A stretch of DNA of 64,000 bases from Mucilaginibacter sp. UR6-11 (lineage in GTDB: Bacteria > Bacteroidota > Bacteroidia > Sphingobacteriales > Sphingobacteriaceae). Both the position numbers and the translations under genes were made by a program. The stretch is taken from positions 62,001-126,000 of the forward strand of contig NZ_JAJIWO010000005.1 in the NCBI RefSeq assembly GCF_020880695.1, given 5' to 3'. Below, in pieces: positions 44,915 through 53,882 of the stretch. Positions within the stretch are counted from its first letter, which is position 1. Each line of letters begins with the position of its first letter. Under the pieces are notes generated by a model. That model ran no database searches. It was not told where the DNA came from and saw only the letters and a program-made list of their open reading frames with translations.

Positions 44915-46228
44915 TTGTTTCTTTGTTTTATGGGCACGATGGTTACGGCAGATAAAGTGAAAGCAGATCAGGAACAAAAGCTGCAGCAGTTGTTATTACA
45001 TATAAGTCAAAACTCTCCTTTTTACCGGGAGTTGTTTGCCGAACATAATATCGATATCAGATCTGTTAAAACAATTGAAGATCTGGCCGCTATACCAACT
45101 ACCGGCAAAGAAGATCTGCAAAAACGCAATAACGATTTTTTATGTGTGCCGGTAGAAAAGATCATAGAATATGCTTCTACATCAGGAACGCTGGGCAGCC
45201 CGGTTACCATTGCCCTTACAGATAATGATTTAAACCGCCTGACGCTCAATGAATATAATTCTTTTATTTGTGCCGACGGGAAGCCAGAAGACATTTACCA
45301 GTTAATGCTAACGCTTGACAGGCAGTTTATGGCCGGTATTGCTTATTATTCCGGTTTGCGCAAATTGGGGGCAGGCATCATTCGCCTGGGCCCGGGCGTG
45401 CCATCGTTACAAATAGAAACCATACAGCGGTTAAATCCAACGGCTATTGTTGCGGTGCCGTCTTTTATATTGAAACTGATACAATTTGCAAAGGACTTCA
45501 ATATCGATCTGAATAAAACATCTGTAAAAAAAGCGATCTGTATTGGCGAGAATATCCGTAATACCGATTTTTCATTAAATATCCTTGGTAAAAAGATAAC
45601 CGAAGCGTGGGATATACACTTGTACTCAACCTATGCCTCAACCGAAATGCAAACCGCATTTACAGAATGCAGCGAAGGACATGGCGGGCACTTACAGCCC
45701 GAACTGGTTATTGCAGAATTATTAGATGAAGAAAACAACCCTGTGCCCCCCAATACACCTGGTGAGTTAACCATTACCACGTTAGGTGTTGAGGGAATGC
45801 CTTTATTGCGCTACAAAACAGGGGATATGTGTATGTATTATCCCGGGTCGTGCGTCTGTGGCCGTACAAGTTTGCGTTTGTCGCCCATAATAGGCCGTAA
45901 AAAGCAAATGATAAAATTTAAAGGCACTACGCTTTATCCGCCTGCCATGTTCGATCTGTTGAACGAGATGGAAGAAGTGTTGGATTATGTGGTTGAGGTA
46001 TACTCCAATGACATCGGGATGGACGAGGTGTTGCTGCATCTCTTACCTGTAGACGATACCAAAGCATGTGATAACCGCATAAGGGCCTACCTGCAGGCCA
46101 GGTTACGGGTAAGCCCGCATGTCAGCTACCTAACAGCCGAACAGATGCATAAAATGCAATTTCCGGAGGCAGTACGTAAGGCCGTAAAGTTTGTAGATAA
46201 AAGGGTAAGCCAGTCTACAGGCAACTAA
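44915..46228 (+). CDS. PaaK-like aryl-CoA/ACP ligase of the aryl-polyene pathway
   Basis: A 437-residue adenylate-forming enzyme; start codons at 44930 or 44939 are as likely as 44915. The P-loop YASTSGTLGSPVT, the STYASTEMQTAF region, LRYKTGDMC and the final GRKKQMIKFKGTTLYP match the phenylacetate-CoA ligase (PaaK) group. In flexirubin clusters this enzyme is expected to activate the 4-coumarate made by the next gene and load it on CoA or directly on ACP as the polyene starter. A CxC pair near the end (SCVCG) is typical for some PaaK proteins that bind zinc. It is the first gene of unit A; 108 nt separate it from the ammonia-lyase gene. Confidence 0.85.
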   Translation: MFLCFMGTMVTADKVKADQEQKLQQLLLHISQNSPFYRELFAEHNIDIRSVKTIEDLAAIPTTGKEDLQKRNNDFLCVPVEKIIEYASTSGTLGSPVTIALTDNDLNRLTLNEYNSFICADGKPEDIYQLMLTLDRQFMAGIAYYSGLRKLGAGIIRLGPGVPSLQIETIQRLNPTAIVAVPSFILKLIQFAKDFNIDLNKTSVKKAICIGENIRNTDFSLNILGKKITEAWDIHLYSTYASTEMQTAFTECSEGHGGHLQPELVIAELLDEENNPVPPNTPGELTITTLGVEGMPLLRYKTGDMCMYYPGSCVCGRTSLRLSPIIGRKKQMIKFKGTTLYPPAMFDLLNEMEEVLDYVVEVYSNDIGMDEVLLHLLPVDDTKACDNRIRAYLQARLRVSPHVSYLTAEQMHKMQFPEAVRKAVKFVDKRVSQSTGN

Positions 46229-46263
46229 TCACCAATCTCTGGTCACTAATCATTAAAATCAAT

Positions 46264-46271
46264 TATATTTG
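46264..46271 (+). promoter_or_regulatory. Consensus -7 promoter box before the ammonia-lyase gene
   Basis: TATATTTG matches TAnnTTTG exactly, 66 nt before the start codon at 46337 and after the end of the ligase gene. It suggests that the tyrosine ammonia-lyase operon has its own promoter. The -33 element is poor. Confidence 0.45.
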
Positions 46272-46336
46272 TCATCCCTCACGGCAAACTATTAAGCTGT
46301 ATATGGGTTTAAAAGATTGATTATTAATATTCGCCT

Positions 46337-47878
46337 ATGATAACTGTTGGACAGGATGTCCTTTCTTTAGCTGACTTTAACGAGATTGTGTTTAACAAAA
46401 AGTCGGTTTCTTTATCTCCTTCAGCTTTAACCAAAATTGAAACTAACTTTAAGTTTCTTCAAAACTTCTCATCCAATAAATTAATTTATGGAATAAATAC
46501 CGGTTTTGGCCCCATGGCCCAATATAAGGTAAGCGAAGAAAATCTGTTAAACCTGCAATATAACCTGATTCGGAGCCATAGCTCGGGCAGCGGTGCGTTG
46601 CTGACCCCAACACTGGCAAAAGCACTGATGGTTGCCCGTTTAAATAGTTTGATCCAGGCTTATTCAGGCGTGCATACGGATATAGTTGAATTGCTTAAGG
46701 CACTAATTAATAACGATATAACCCCGTGTATCTATGAGCATGGCGGAGTTGGAGCAAGCGGCGATTTAGTACAACTGGCGCATTTAGGTTTAGTTTTAAT
46801 TGGCGAAGGCGAGGTATTATATGAAGGTGTTTTACGCCCAACAAATGAAGTATTTAACCAGTTAAATATAAAGCCACTTACTATTCATGTGCGGGAGGGG
46901 TTAGCGACGATCAACGGTACCTCGGCAATGACCGGGATCGGTATGGTGAATGTTATACAGGCACAGAAGTTATTGGGTTGGTCGGCTATGTTCTCGGCAA
47001 TGACTAATGAGGTGGTTGAGGCTTATGATGATCACTACTCGCACGAATTAAATGTTGTTAAACATCATAAGGGTCAAAATAAAATAGCCGGCATGTTGCG
47101 CGATATTTTAAAGGACAGTAAAATGATCCGCAGCCGTACCGATCATTTATATCATCCGGACAATATTGATCAGGAGATATTTGAAGATAAAGTGCAGGAA
47201 TACTATTCGTTACGCTGTGTAACACAGGTATTGGGGCCGGTTTATGATACAATAGCCCAGGCAGAAGTGGTATTGGTTAATGAGCTTAACTCGGTAAATG
47301 ATAACCCGGTGATTGATCATATTAACCAAAACGTATTTCATGGTGGTAATTTCCATGGTGATTATGTATCGCTTGAAATGGATAAACTAAAGATAGCCAT
47401 CACCAAACTATCGATGTTATCAGAGCGCCAGTTAAATTATTTGTTAAACGATAAACTGAATCAAAAATTCCCGCCGTTTTTAAACCTGGGCGTTTTAGGA
47501 TTGAACTTCGGTATGCAGGGAGTGCAGTTTACCGCCACATCTACAGTGGCCGAAAATCAGACGCTATCGTTCCCGATGTATGTACATAGCATCCCTAATA
47601 ACAATGATAATCAGGATATTGTAAGCATGGGTTGCAATGCCGCTTTAATGACCGGCAGGGTAATAGATAACACCTTTACCGTGTTATCTATCCAACTGAT
47701 GACGATATTACAGGCCATTGATTATTTAGGCTGCCAAAATAAACTGGCGCCTAAAACACTGGCGCTTTACAATGAAGTCAGGGTAATATTCCCTAAATTT
47801 ATTGAGGATGCCCCGAAATACAAGGATATGGAACGGGTAAAGAATTTTTTGGAGAAGAACAATCCGTCAATTGCCTGA
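46337..47878 (+). CDS. tal: Tyrosine ammonia-lyase (MIO-type aromatic amino acid lyase)
   Basis: A 513-residue enzyme of the histidine/phenylalanine/tyrosine ammonia-lyase family. The Ala140-Ser141-Gly142 triad in GGVGASGDLVQL forms the MIO cofactor. YGINTGFGPMA (catalytic Tyr), LQYNLIRSHSSGSG (selectivity residues Ser80-His81), NDNPVID, and FHGGNFHGDYVSLEMDKLKI follow. From memory it is very close to the characterised tyrosine ammonia-lyase of Flavobacterium johnsoniae, which has the same IRSHSSG and VHSIPNNNDNQDIVSMG segments. It forms 4-coumarate plus ammonia, the polyene starter. The end overlaps the region before the ketoreductase start. Confidence 0.92.
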   Translation: MITVGQDVLSLADFNEIVFNKKSVSLSPSALTKIETNFKFLQNFSSNKLIYGINTGFGPMAQYKVSEENLLNLQYNLIRSHSSGSGALLTPTLAKALMVARLNSLIQAYSGVHTDIVELLKALINNDITPCIYEHGGVGASGDLVQLAHLGLVLIGEGEVLYEGVLRPTNEVFNQLNIKPLTIHVREGLATINGTSAMTGIGMVNVIQAQKLLGWSAMFSAMTNEVVEAYDDHYSHELNVVKHHKGQNKIAGMLRDILKDSKMIRSRTDHLYHPDNIDQEIFEDKVQEYYSLRCVTQVLGPVYDTIAQAEVVLVNELNSVNDNPVIDHINQNVFHGGNFHGDYVSLEMDKLKIAITKLSMLSERQLNYLLNDKLNQKFPPFLNLGVLGLNFGMQGVQFTATSTVAENQTLSFPMYVHSIPNNNDNQDIVSMGCNAALMTGRVIDNTFTVLSIQLMTILQAIDYLGCQNKLAPKTLALYNEVRVIFPKFIEDAPKYKDMERVKNFLEKNNPSIA

Positions 47879-47882
47879 CAAT

Positions 47883-48611
47883 ATGAAATGTGCTTTAGTT
47901 ACAGGTGGGTCAAGAGGAATAGGAAGGGCGGTCTGCGCTAAAATGGCCGCTATGGGTTATTATGTGTTAATTAACTATAAAAGCAACACAGAAGAAGCTA
48001 ATAAAACCTTACACTTGGTTAAAGGCAACGGGAGCAATGGCGAATTACTTCAATTTGATGTGGCTGACAAGGAGCAGATTAAAGAAGTATTAGAAAGCTG
48101 GATTAACGCTAACGGGGATAAGATCATAGAGGTGCTGATTAATAACGCCGGGGTCCGTGATGATAGCCTGATGGTATGGCTTAAAGATGAACAGTGGGAT
48201 AAAGTAATAAATACCAGTTTAAACAGTTTCTTTTATGTAACCCGTTTGGTGTTAGATAGCATGATGGTTAACCGTTACGGACGAATTATTAACGTTGTTT
48301 CTTTGTCGGGTATAAAAGGTTTGCCGGGGCAAACTAACTATTCGGCTGCCAAGGCGGGCGTAATAGGTGCCACCAAGGCGTTGGCACAAGAAGTAGGTCG
48401 CAGTGGTATAACCGTAAATGCGGTGGCGCCGGGGTATATTAAAACAGATATGACCGAAGAGTTAGATGAAAAAGAATTAAGACGGACTATACCGGTAAAC
48501 AGGTTTGGCTTACCCGAAGAGGTAGCGCACGCGGTGGGCTTTTTAGCCTCGAAAGAAGCATCCTATATTACAGCTGAAGTATTGTCAATTAATGGTGGTT
48601 TATATTCATGA
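47883..48611 (+). CDS. 3-oxoacyl-ACP reductase (FabG-like SDR)
   Basis: A 242-residue short-chain dehydrogenase from the ATG at 47883 (a TTG at 47871 inside the lyase gene is less likely). The nucleotide-binding TGGSRGIGRAV, the NNAG motif, the catalytic Ser in VVSLSG, and Tyr153-x-x-x-Lys157 are intact. It reduces the 3-oxo group after each condensation in polyene extension, using NADPH. The start lies 5 nt after the lyase stop and the end overlaps the next gene by 4 nt, so the genes are tightly coupled. Confidence 0.92.
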   Translation: MKCALVTGGSRGIGRAVCAKMAAMGYYVLINYKSNTEEANKTLHLVKGNGSNGELLQFDVADKEQIKEVLESWINANGDKIIEVLINNAGVRDDSLMVWLKDEQWDKVINTSLNSFFYVTRLVLDSMMVNRYGRIINVVSLSGIKGLPGQTNYSAAKAGVIGATKALAQEVGRSGITVNAVAPGYIKTDMTEELDEKELRRTIPVNRFGLPEEVAHAVGFLASKEASYITAEVLSINGGLYS

Positions 48612-49024
48612 TTGAAGGTAAAAGTATCCTGGCGTTGATCCCCCAAAAGCCACCCTTTGTAATGGTGGATGAACTGCTGTTCTCTGATGACAATATTACC
48701 AAAACCAGCTTTACCATTACCGCTGACAATGTATTTGTAATAGACGGCGAATTTAGTGAAGCCGGATTGATGGAAAATATGGCGCAGACCGCAGCAGCCG
48801 GTTCAGGTAATATGGCCCGGATAGAAAACAGGGCCGTAGCTAACGGTTACATAGGGCAGGTAAAAAACTTTGAGATCCACAGCTTACCAAAAGTAGGTGA
48901 CGTGCTTTTTACCGAAGTGAAGATGGAGGTACAGGTATTTGATGCGGGTATTGTATCCGGCAAAATATGGTGCAATGAAATCGAAGTAGCACAGTGCGAA
49001 ATGAAAATATTTATTAATCAATAA
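48608..49024 (+). CDS. Hotdog-fold dehydratase-like protein, ApeP type
   Basis: A 138-residue protein with a single hotdog fold. IPQKPPFVMVDELL near residue 11 and EFSEAGLMENMAQTAA near residue 48 align with FabZ-type 3-hydroxyacyl-ACP dehydratases. The Glu of the catalytic pair (Glu56) is kept, but the usual His is not present at the matching site and the first motif has Gln instead of His. This variant is typical for one of the two dehydratase-like proteins of aryl-polyene clusters (ApeP). It may dehydrate, or bind intermediates. The start ATG overlaps the reductase stop; its end overlaps the ketosynthase start by one base. Confidence 0.85.
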   Translation: MIEGKSILALIPQKPPFVMVDELLFSDDNITKTSFTITADNVFVIDGEFSEAGLMENMAQTAAAGSGNMARIENRAVANGYIGQVKNFEIHSLPKVGDVLFTEVKMEVQVFDAGIVSGKIWCNEIEVAQCEMKIFINQ

Positions 49025-50151
49025 TGCCCGCGGTTTATCTTGTTTCTGATAATATCTATTCGCCCATAGGCACCACCACCGCTCAAAACTTCGAGCGGAT
49101 TAAACAAGGTGGTTCCGGTATCCAACAACATAATAAATTAGCGTTATCCAACGGGCCATTTTATGCTTCGTTATTTAATCACGACGAAGTAAAAAACCAT
49201 AATAGCCTTAATTGCAGTATTTTTGAAGATTTACTTATAGAATCTATTGAACAATCTTTGTCTGGTATTGAACTGGATGTCACTGATGATAAAACCATCT
49301 TTATTGTTTCATCAACCAAAGGAAATATTGGTTTGCTGGAAACAAACGGTAGTGATCCCGATCTGGAGGAACGCATCGCAATGCATACTTCTGCCAAATT
49401 GGTTGCCGGACATTTTGGTTTCGTCAATCAGCCGCTGGTTGTATCCAATGCCTGCATATCAGGTATTATGGCAATACTCGCCGGCGCCCGGCTGATACAG
49501 TCAGGCCGGTATGAAAACGCGGTGATAGCAGGCGCTGATGTGATTACTAAATTTATATTGTCGGGTTTTCAGTCATTCCAGGCCATAAGTGCTGAGCCCT
49601 GTAAGCCTTTTGACGAAAACAGAACAGGCATTACCCTGGGTGAAGGTGCGGCTACCATGGTTTTGTCTTCAAACTCAAAATACGCCGATAGAATCAAAGT
49701 TTTAGGCGGGGCGGTAAGTAATGACGCCAATCACATTTCGGCGCCTTCACGGACAGGAGAAGAGCTTTGCGGGGCAATTAAACGCACGTTGAGCATGGCC
49801 GGTTTGGTTTCGGAAGATATAGACCTGTTGTCTGCACATGGCACAGCTACCAGTTATAATGATGAAATGGAGGCGAAGGCTATTACATTGGCTGGGTTGA
49901 GCCTGGTGCCTGCAAATAGTTTAAAAGGATATTACGGACATACTTTAGGCGCGGCCGGTTTAATTGAATCCATCGTTTCCATACAATCTTTAAAACAAAA
50001 TTTGATTTTGCCTACTTTAGGTTTTGAGAAAATGGGAGTGAGTAACCCCATCAATGTTTGCACTGCTCTAACACCAAAACGGCTTAAGACCTGTTTAAAA
50101 ACTGCGTCGGGTTTTGGCGGATGCAATGCGGCGGTTTTATTCAGTAAATAG
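49024..50151 (+). CDS. 3-oxoacyl-ACP synthase (KAS I/II type), first ketosynthase
   Basis: A 375-residue ketosynthase with a complete Cys-His-His triad: Cys144 in SNACISG, His272 in SAHGTAT and His306 in GYYGHTLGA. The glycine-rich end SGFGGCNAAVL is present. It is a little short for KAS I/II (usually about 400-420). It probably elongates the aryl polyene, or pairs with the chain-length-factor-like protein at 52054. It overlaps the dehydratase gene by one base. A 68-nt gap with a small hairpin follows, the largest gap inside this run of genes. Confidence 0.9.
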   Translation: MPAVYLVSDNIYSPIGTTTAQNFERIKQGGSGIQQHNKLALSNGPFYASLFNHDEVKNHNSLNCSIFEDLLIESIEQSLSGIELDVTDDKTIFIVSSTKGNIGLLETNGSDPDLEERIAMHTSAKLVAGHFGFVNQPLVVSNACISGIMAILAGARLIQSGRYENAVIAGADVITKFILSGFQSFQAISAEPCKPFDENRTGITLGEGAATMVLSSNSKYADRIKVLGGAVSNDANHISAPSRTGEELCGAIKRTLSMAGLVSEDIDLLSAHGTATSYNDEMEAKAITLAGLSLVPANSLKGYYGHTLGAAGLIESIVSIQSLKQNLILPTLGFEKMGVSNPINVCTALTPKRLKTCLKTASGFGGCNAAVLFSK

Positions 50152-50165
50152 TTTAATTTTAAGTG

Positions 50166-50183
50166 TGACAAATTGTCATTTTT
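50166..50183 (+). terminator. Weak internal hairpin between the first ketosynthase and the half-ketosynthase gene
   Basis: TGACA (50166-50170) pairs with TGTCA (50174-50178) around a 3-nt loop, followed by five T. The stem is short, so it could at most reduce downstream expression. Confidence 0.25.
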
Positions 50184-50219
50184 ATAATTATAAATAGTTT
50201 ATAATCAAATAATTACCAA

Positions 50220-50852
50220 TTGTATATAAAGAGCCGCATAACATCAAATTGCACCATCAGCAAAAATGTGATTTACAAAAACGAAGTACCCGTTTTTGAA
50301 AATCGCGGCGCTGATTTACCTGCATTTTTGTTATCAGCGTATCAGAACTTCGGGTTAAATTATCCCAGGTTTTATAAGATGGATAATCTGAGCAAACTGG
50401 GTTGGCTGGCGTCTGAAGTATTGCTGAAAGGAAGTGGTATAAAGCATTATGAACCGGAAGAGGCCGGAATTATTCTGTCTAATGCTAATTCAAGCCTGGA
50501 TAGCGACAAAAAGTATATCCAAAGTGTCAGCGATATACCCAGTCCGTCATTATTTGTGTATACCTTGCCTAATATCATGATCGGCGAAATATGTATCCGC
50601 AATAATTTTAAAGGCGAGGATGCATTTTTTATCTTTGAAAAGTTTGATGCAGCTTTTTTTGAAACCTATGTCAGTAATCTTTTGGAAAACGACGTCTTAA
50701 AGGTTTGTATCTGCGGATGGGTAGACGTGTTGGACGATGATTATAAAGCAGTTTTGTTTTTAGTGGAAAGGCAGGAGACAGAAGACGGAATACCGTTTTC
50801 TGAAAAAAACCTGAATAATATATTTGATAATTTAATAATTGATAAAATATAA
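50220..50852 (+). CDS. Half-size ketosynthase-like protein without catalytic residues
   Basis: A 210-residue protein, about half the size of a ketosynthase. It starts at TTG: the first upstream in-frame codon that ends the frame is a TAA at 50202, no ATG lies between, and the first ATG is at residue 53, while the opening YIKSRITSNCTIS matches the start of the chain-length-factor-like protein in this cluster. The segment SPSLFVYTLPNIMIGEICIRN fits the N-terminal half of the thiolase fold; the Cys nucleophile region is absent. Similar truncated 3-oxoacyl-ACP-synthase proteins occur in flexirubin clusters in my recollection. It may stabilise a ketosynthase complex. It abuts the next gene without a gap. 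Confidence 0.7.
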   Translation: MYIKSRITSNCTISKNVIYKNEVPVFENRGADLPAFLLSAYQNFGLNYPRFYKMDNLSKLGWLASEVLLKGSGIKHYEPEEAGIILSNANSSLDSDKKYIQSVSDIPSPSLFVYTLPNIMIGEICIRNNFKGEDAFFIFEKFDAAFFETYVSNLLENDVLKVCICGWVDVLDDDYKAVLFLVERQETEDGIPFSEKNLNNIFDNLIIDKI

Positions 50853-52052
50853 ATGAGTTCACCGGTTTATGTTGCAGGTGTTGGAGTAATTACGGCGGTT
50901 GGCAATAACGTGGCCGAAAATATGGCGGCGTTTGAGCGTGAAGAAGCGGGCATGGGAGATATCACCTTGGTAAATACCATACACCGTGGTGTATTACCGG
51001 TCGCCGAAGTAAAGCTGGATAACATTCAATTAGCTGAACTGGCAGGCCTGTCATCAAAACTGAGCCGCACCAAACTTTTAAGCCTTGTGGCAGCGAGAGA
51101 AGCTTTAACTGATGCGGCGATTCCCGGTTTTGGTGAGCTTCGCAGCGGTTTTATATCGGCCAATACAGTGGGCGGAATGGATAAAAGCGAAGACTTTTTT
51201 GTTGACTTTTTAAACGATAACAATAAAGGAAAGCTCAGAAATGTATTTGACCACGAATGTGGCAGCATGACCGAGGTCGTAGCTGATGAATTGGGGATAA
51301 CTGATTATATGACCACCATCAGCACCGCATGTTCATCATCAGCCAACGCTATATTTTATGGCGCCAGGCTAATCAAAAATGGCTTATTGGATATGGTAAT
51401 CGCCGGTGGGGCTGATGCTTTAGTAAAATTTACGCTTAACGGCTTTAATACCCTGATGATATTAGACAAGGAATATTGTAAGCCTTTTGATGACAACCGG
51501 GAAGGATTAAATTTGGGGGAAGGAGCCGGTTACGTTGTATTGGTGTCCGAAGAGGTCGCCAGGACCTTAAATAAGCCCCTGTACTGCACTTTAAGTGGTT
51601 ATAACAATAGTAACGACGCCTATCATCAAACTGCGTCCTCGCCTGACGGTACGGGCTCGTACCTGGCCATGCAGGGCGCCCTGGCTAAAGCGGGATTGCA
51701 ACCAACGGATATAGATTACATTAATCTGCACGGTACGGGTACCCCCAATAATGACAGCGCAGAGGGAACGGCTATAAAGCGTTTGTTTGAGCCTAATTAT
51801 CCGCCAATGAGTTCGACCAAGTCATTTACCGGGCACACTTTAGGCGCCAGTGGCGGGGTCGAGGCGGTTTTTGCTGTTCTGGCTATTAAAAACGGCGTAA
51901 TTTATCCTAACCTGCGTTTTAAAACACCTATGAAGGAATTGCCTTTTACACCCGAGACACATTATTTAAAAGATCAGCCTGTAAAAAATGTATTGTCAAA
52001 TTCGTTTGGATTTGGCGGTAATTGTACATCTTTAATATTTTCGGCTGTTTAA
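50853..52052 (+). CDS. 3-oxoacyl-ACP synthase (KAS II type), second ketosynthase
   Basis: A 399-residue ketosynthase with Cys160 in STACSSS, His293 in LHGTGTPNNDSAE and His328 in FTGHTLGASG, and the closing NSFGFGGNCTSL. All catalytic residues are present and the length is normal. In aryl-polyene systems one KS pairs with a chain-length factor for iterative elongation; this gene directly precedes such a factor (1-nt gap), so it is the likely partner. Confidence 0.92.
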   Translation: MSSPVYVAGVGVITAVGNNVAENMAAFEREEAGMGDITLVNTIHRGVLPVAEVKLDNIQLAELAGLSSKLSRTKLLSLVAAREALTDAAIPGFGELRSGFISANTVGGMDKSEDFFVDFLNDNNKGKLRNVFDHECGSMTEVVADELGITDYMTTISTACSSSANAIFYGARLIKNGLLDMVIAGGADALVKFTLNGFNTLMILDKEYCKPFDDNREGLNLGEGAGYVVLVSEEVARTLNKPLYCTLSGYNNSNDAYHQTASSPDGTGSYLAMQGALAKAGLQPTDIDYINLHGTGTPNNDSAEGTAIKRLFEPNYPPMSSTKSFTGHTLGASGGVEAVFAVLAIKNGVIYPNLRFKTPMKELPFTPETHYLKDQPVKNVLSNSFGFGGNCTSLIFSAV

Positions 52053-52053
52053 T

Positions 52054-53118
52054 ATGAAGATCTACATCCGTTCAGCAGCCGCTATATCAGCCCAAAGAAC
52101 CTTTGGCGACGTCCCGTTTTTAACCGAACCGGTCGACTATCAAGGTACCCGTTTAACCGCAATAGAACCGGATTACAAAGAGTTTGTTGATCCGAAGCTG
52201 GCCAGACGTATGAGCCGCATTATAAAAATGGGTGTGGCCGCGGCGTTGCAATGCCTTAAAGAAGCCCAGGTAACGATGCCTGGCGCAATTATAACCGGCA
52301 CTGCTTTAGGCTGCCAGGAAGACACTATTTCGTTTCTGACCCGGATTATTGAACTGGATGAAGAGATGCTGCCGCCGACGGCCTTTATACAATCAACACA
52401 TAACACAGTGGCGGCGCAGATAGCTTTAACCTTAAAGTGCCATCAATACAACAATACTTTTGTACATAAAGGAATCTCTTTTGAAAGCGCATTACTTGAT
52501 GCCACTATGCTTTTGAACGAAGGCGACGCTGATAATATACTGGTAGGCGGTACCGAAGAAATGACCGACACCGCATTTAAAATATTGACGCGTTTGGGTT
52601 TATATAAACGTTGGCCGTTATCCAATCTTGATCTGCTTAAAACAAAATCAAAGGGGACAATAGGAAGTGAGGGTTCAGTTTTTTTCTTACTCACAGAAAA
52701 ATCGGCTGCTGATAATCTGGCAGAATTAGTTGCTGCTTGTACTTTTTACCGGCCAAAAAATATCAGCGATATTGAATTGAATATTAATAAGTTATTAGAT
52801 GTCAATTCAATTAAAATGGAAGATATAGACCTGGTTATCACCGGCAAAAATGGCGACCTTAAAAATGACGGAATTTACGAAATTTTGGGTAACTCGATAT
52901 TTGCAAATTCATCATTGGCAAACTATAAACATCTAAGCGGCGAGTATCCGACATCTGTTTCATTTGCCTTATGGCTGGCAGTAAACATTATAAAAAGAGG
53001 CGAAGTACCTGTGATAGTAGCAGAGAATAATCTAAAAAATAAATCGCCCAAAAAGATCCTGATCTATAATCATTATCAAAATACTTACCATTCATTAATG
53101 CTGGTATCTGCCTGCTAA
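52054..53118 (+). CDS. Chain-length-factor-like ketosynthase homologue without active-site Cys
   Basis: A 354-residue member of the thiolase-fold ketosynthase family. The stretch FVHKGISFESALLDA takes the place of the TACSSS nucleophile loop, so no catalytic Cys is present (Lys139-Gly-Ile-Ser), and the later His motifs are replaced by YKHLSGEYPTS. ITGTALGCQEDTISFL and LVGGTEEMTDTAF keep the fold. This fits the chain-length factor (ApeC-like) of aryl-polyene pathways, which forms a heterodimer with the KS and sets chain length. Confidence 0.88.
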   Translation: MKIYIRSAAAISAQRTFGDVPFLTEPVDYQGTRLTAIEPDYKEFVDPKLARRMSRIIKMGVAAALQCLKEAQVTMPGAIITGTALGCQEDTISFLTRIIELDEEMLPPTAFIQSTHNTVAAQIALTLKCHQYNNTFVHKGISFESALLDATMLLNEGDADNILVGGTEEMTDTAFKILTRLGLYKRWPLSNLDLLKTKSKGTIGSEGSVFFLLTEKSAADNLAELVAACTFYRPKNISDIELNINKLLDVNSIKMEDIDLVITGKNGDLKNDGIYEILGNSIFANSSLANYKHLSGEYPTSVSFALWLAVNIIKRGEVPVIVAENNLKNKSPKKILIYNHYQNTYHSLMLVSAC

Positions 53119-53125
53119 TCAAGTT

Positions 53126-53488
53126 ATGCTTAAAGAACCCCTGTTTAAGATATTATCGCTTCAGCAAACAGAGCATGTAATAGAAGTTGTTTTAGAGATA
53201 GATCAGCTGAATAAAATTTTCGCCGGACACTTTCCGGATCAACCTGTAGTGCCGGGTGCATGTATGTTACAACTGGTCAAAGAAACCTTAGCCGGAGCTT
53301 TAAATAAGCCCCTGCGGTTAGCAAAGGCTGATAATATCAAATTTCTGTCGTTGGTAGAGCCATCAACGCCATCACTTCAGTTAAATATAGCTTATCAGCC
53401 GGGTGAAACCGATATTAAGGTCAATGCCAGCCTAATGGCCGCCAGGACCGTTTGTATGAAATTACAAGCGATTTTTATTAAAGCGTAA
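53126..53488 (+). CDS. Hotdog-fold 3-hydroxyacyl-ACP dehydratase, ApeI type
   Basis: A 120-residue hotdog protein with FAGHFPDQPVVPGACMLQL. The catalytic His35 is kept, while the site that holds Glu or Asp 14 residues later in FabZ-type enzymes is Gln49. KADNIKFLSLVEPS is the typical second half. It probably dehydrates 3-hydroxyacyl intermediates to build the conjugated double bonds, possibly in a complex with the ApeP-like protein. It is the last gene of unit A, 7 nt after the chain-length-factor gene. Confidence 0.85.
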   Translation: MLKEPLFKILSLQQTEHVIEVVLEIDQLNKIFAGHFPDQPVVPGACMLQLVKETLAGALNKPLRLAKADNIKFLSLVEPSTPSLQLNIAYQPGETDIKVNASLMAARTVCMKLQAIFIKA

Positions 53489-53611
53489 TCCGGTATTATA
53501 CCTACAGCTCAAAACGAATCGGTAACGTATTAGAGTTACGACTGATTTGAAATTATTTGCCAGATACCTGTTTCGGGGGTTAAAACATCCCACCTTTATC
53601 GGGTGGTGCTT

Positions 53612-53875
53612 CTATTTCTTGCGGTGTTCCTCAATATAATCAGCCATCGTATTGATATCTACCAATGCCTTACGGCCCTCCTTGGGGTCACGGATATCAA
53701 TGCCATATTCTTTCTTCAATAAGACGATCAGCTCAAGCGAGTCTATAGAGTCTAATCCAAGGCCATCGCCAAATAAAGGCTCTTCGTCTTTTATATCGGC
53801 AGGGGTAAGGTCCGTTAAGTTTAAAAATTGTATGATCTGTACTTTTAACTGCTCTTTCAGCGCTTCTTTTTCCAT
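53612..53875 (-). CDS. Acyl carrier protein (first copy)
   Basis: An 87-residue ACP with the phosphopantetheine site at Ser43 in LGLDSIDSLELIV, four helices and an acidic surface. It is the last gene of unit B, 7 nt after the ABC permease gene, and converges on unit A. Since unit A has no ACP of its own, this ACP or the one at 62653 must serve polyene synthesis. A short 5-bp GC-rich hairpin follows the stop but is too weak to call. Confidence 0.93.
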   Translation of the reverse strand: MEKEALKEQLKVQIIQFLNLTDLTPADIKDEEPLFGDGLGLDSIDSLELIVLLKKEYGIDIRDPKEGRKALVDINTMADYIEEHRKK

Positions 53876-53882
53876 AAGGTAA

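Noticed and set aside
44909..44917. TAGATTTTG before the ligase gene as a promoter box
   Set aside because: It has three instead of two bases between TA and TTTG and lies too close to the likely start codons at 44930 or 44939.
53589..53606. Possible terminator between the last gene of unit A and the ACP gene
   Set aside because: Only a 5-bp stem with a 7-nt loop and no good T-run; too weak to call.
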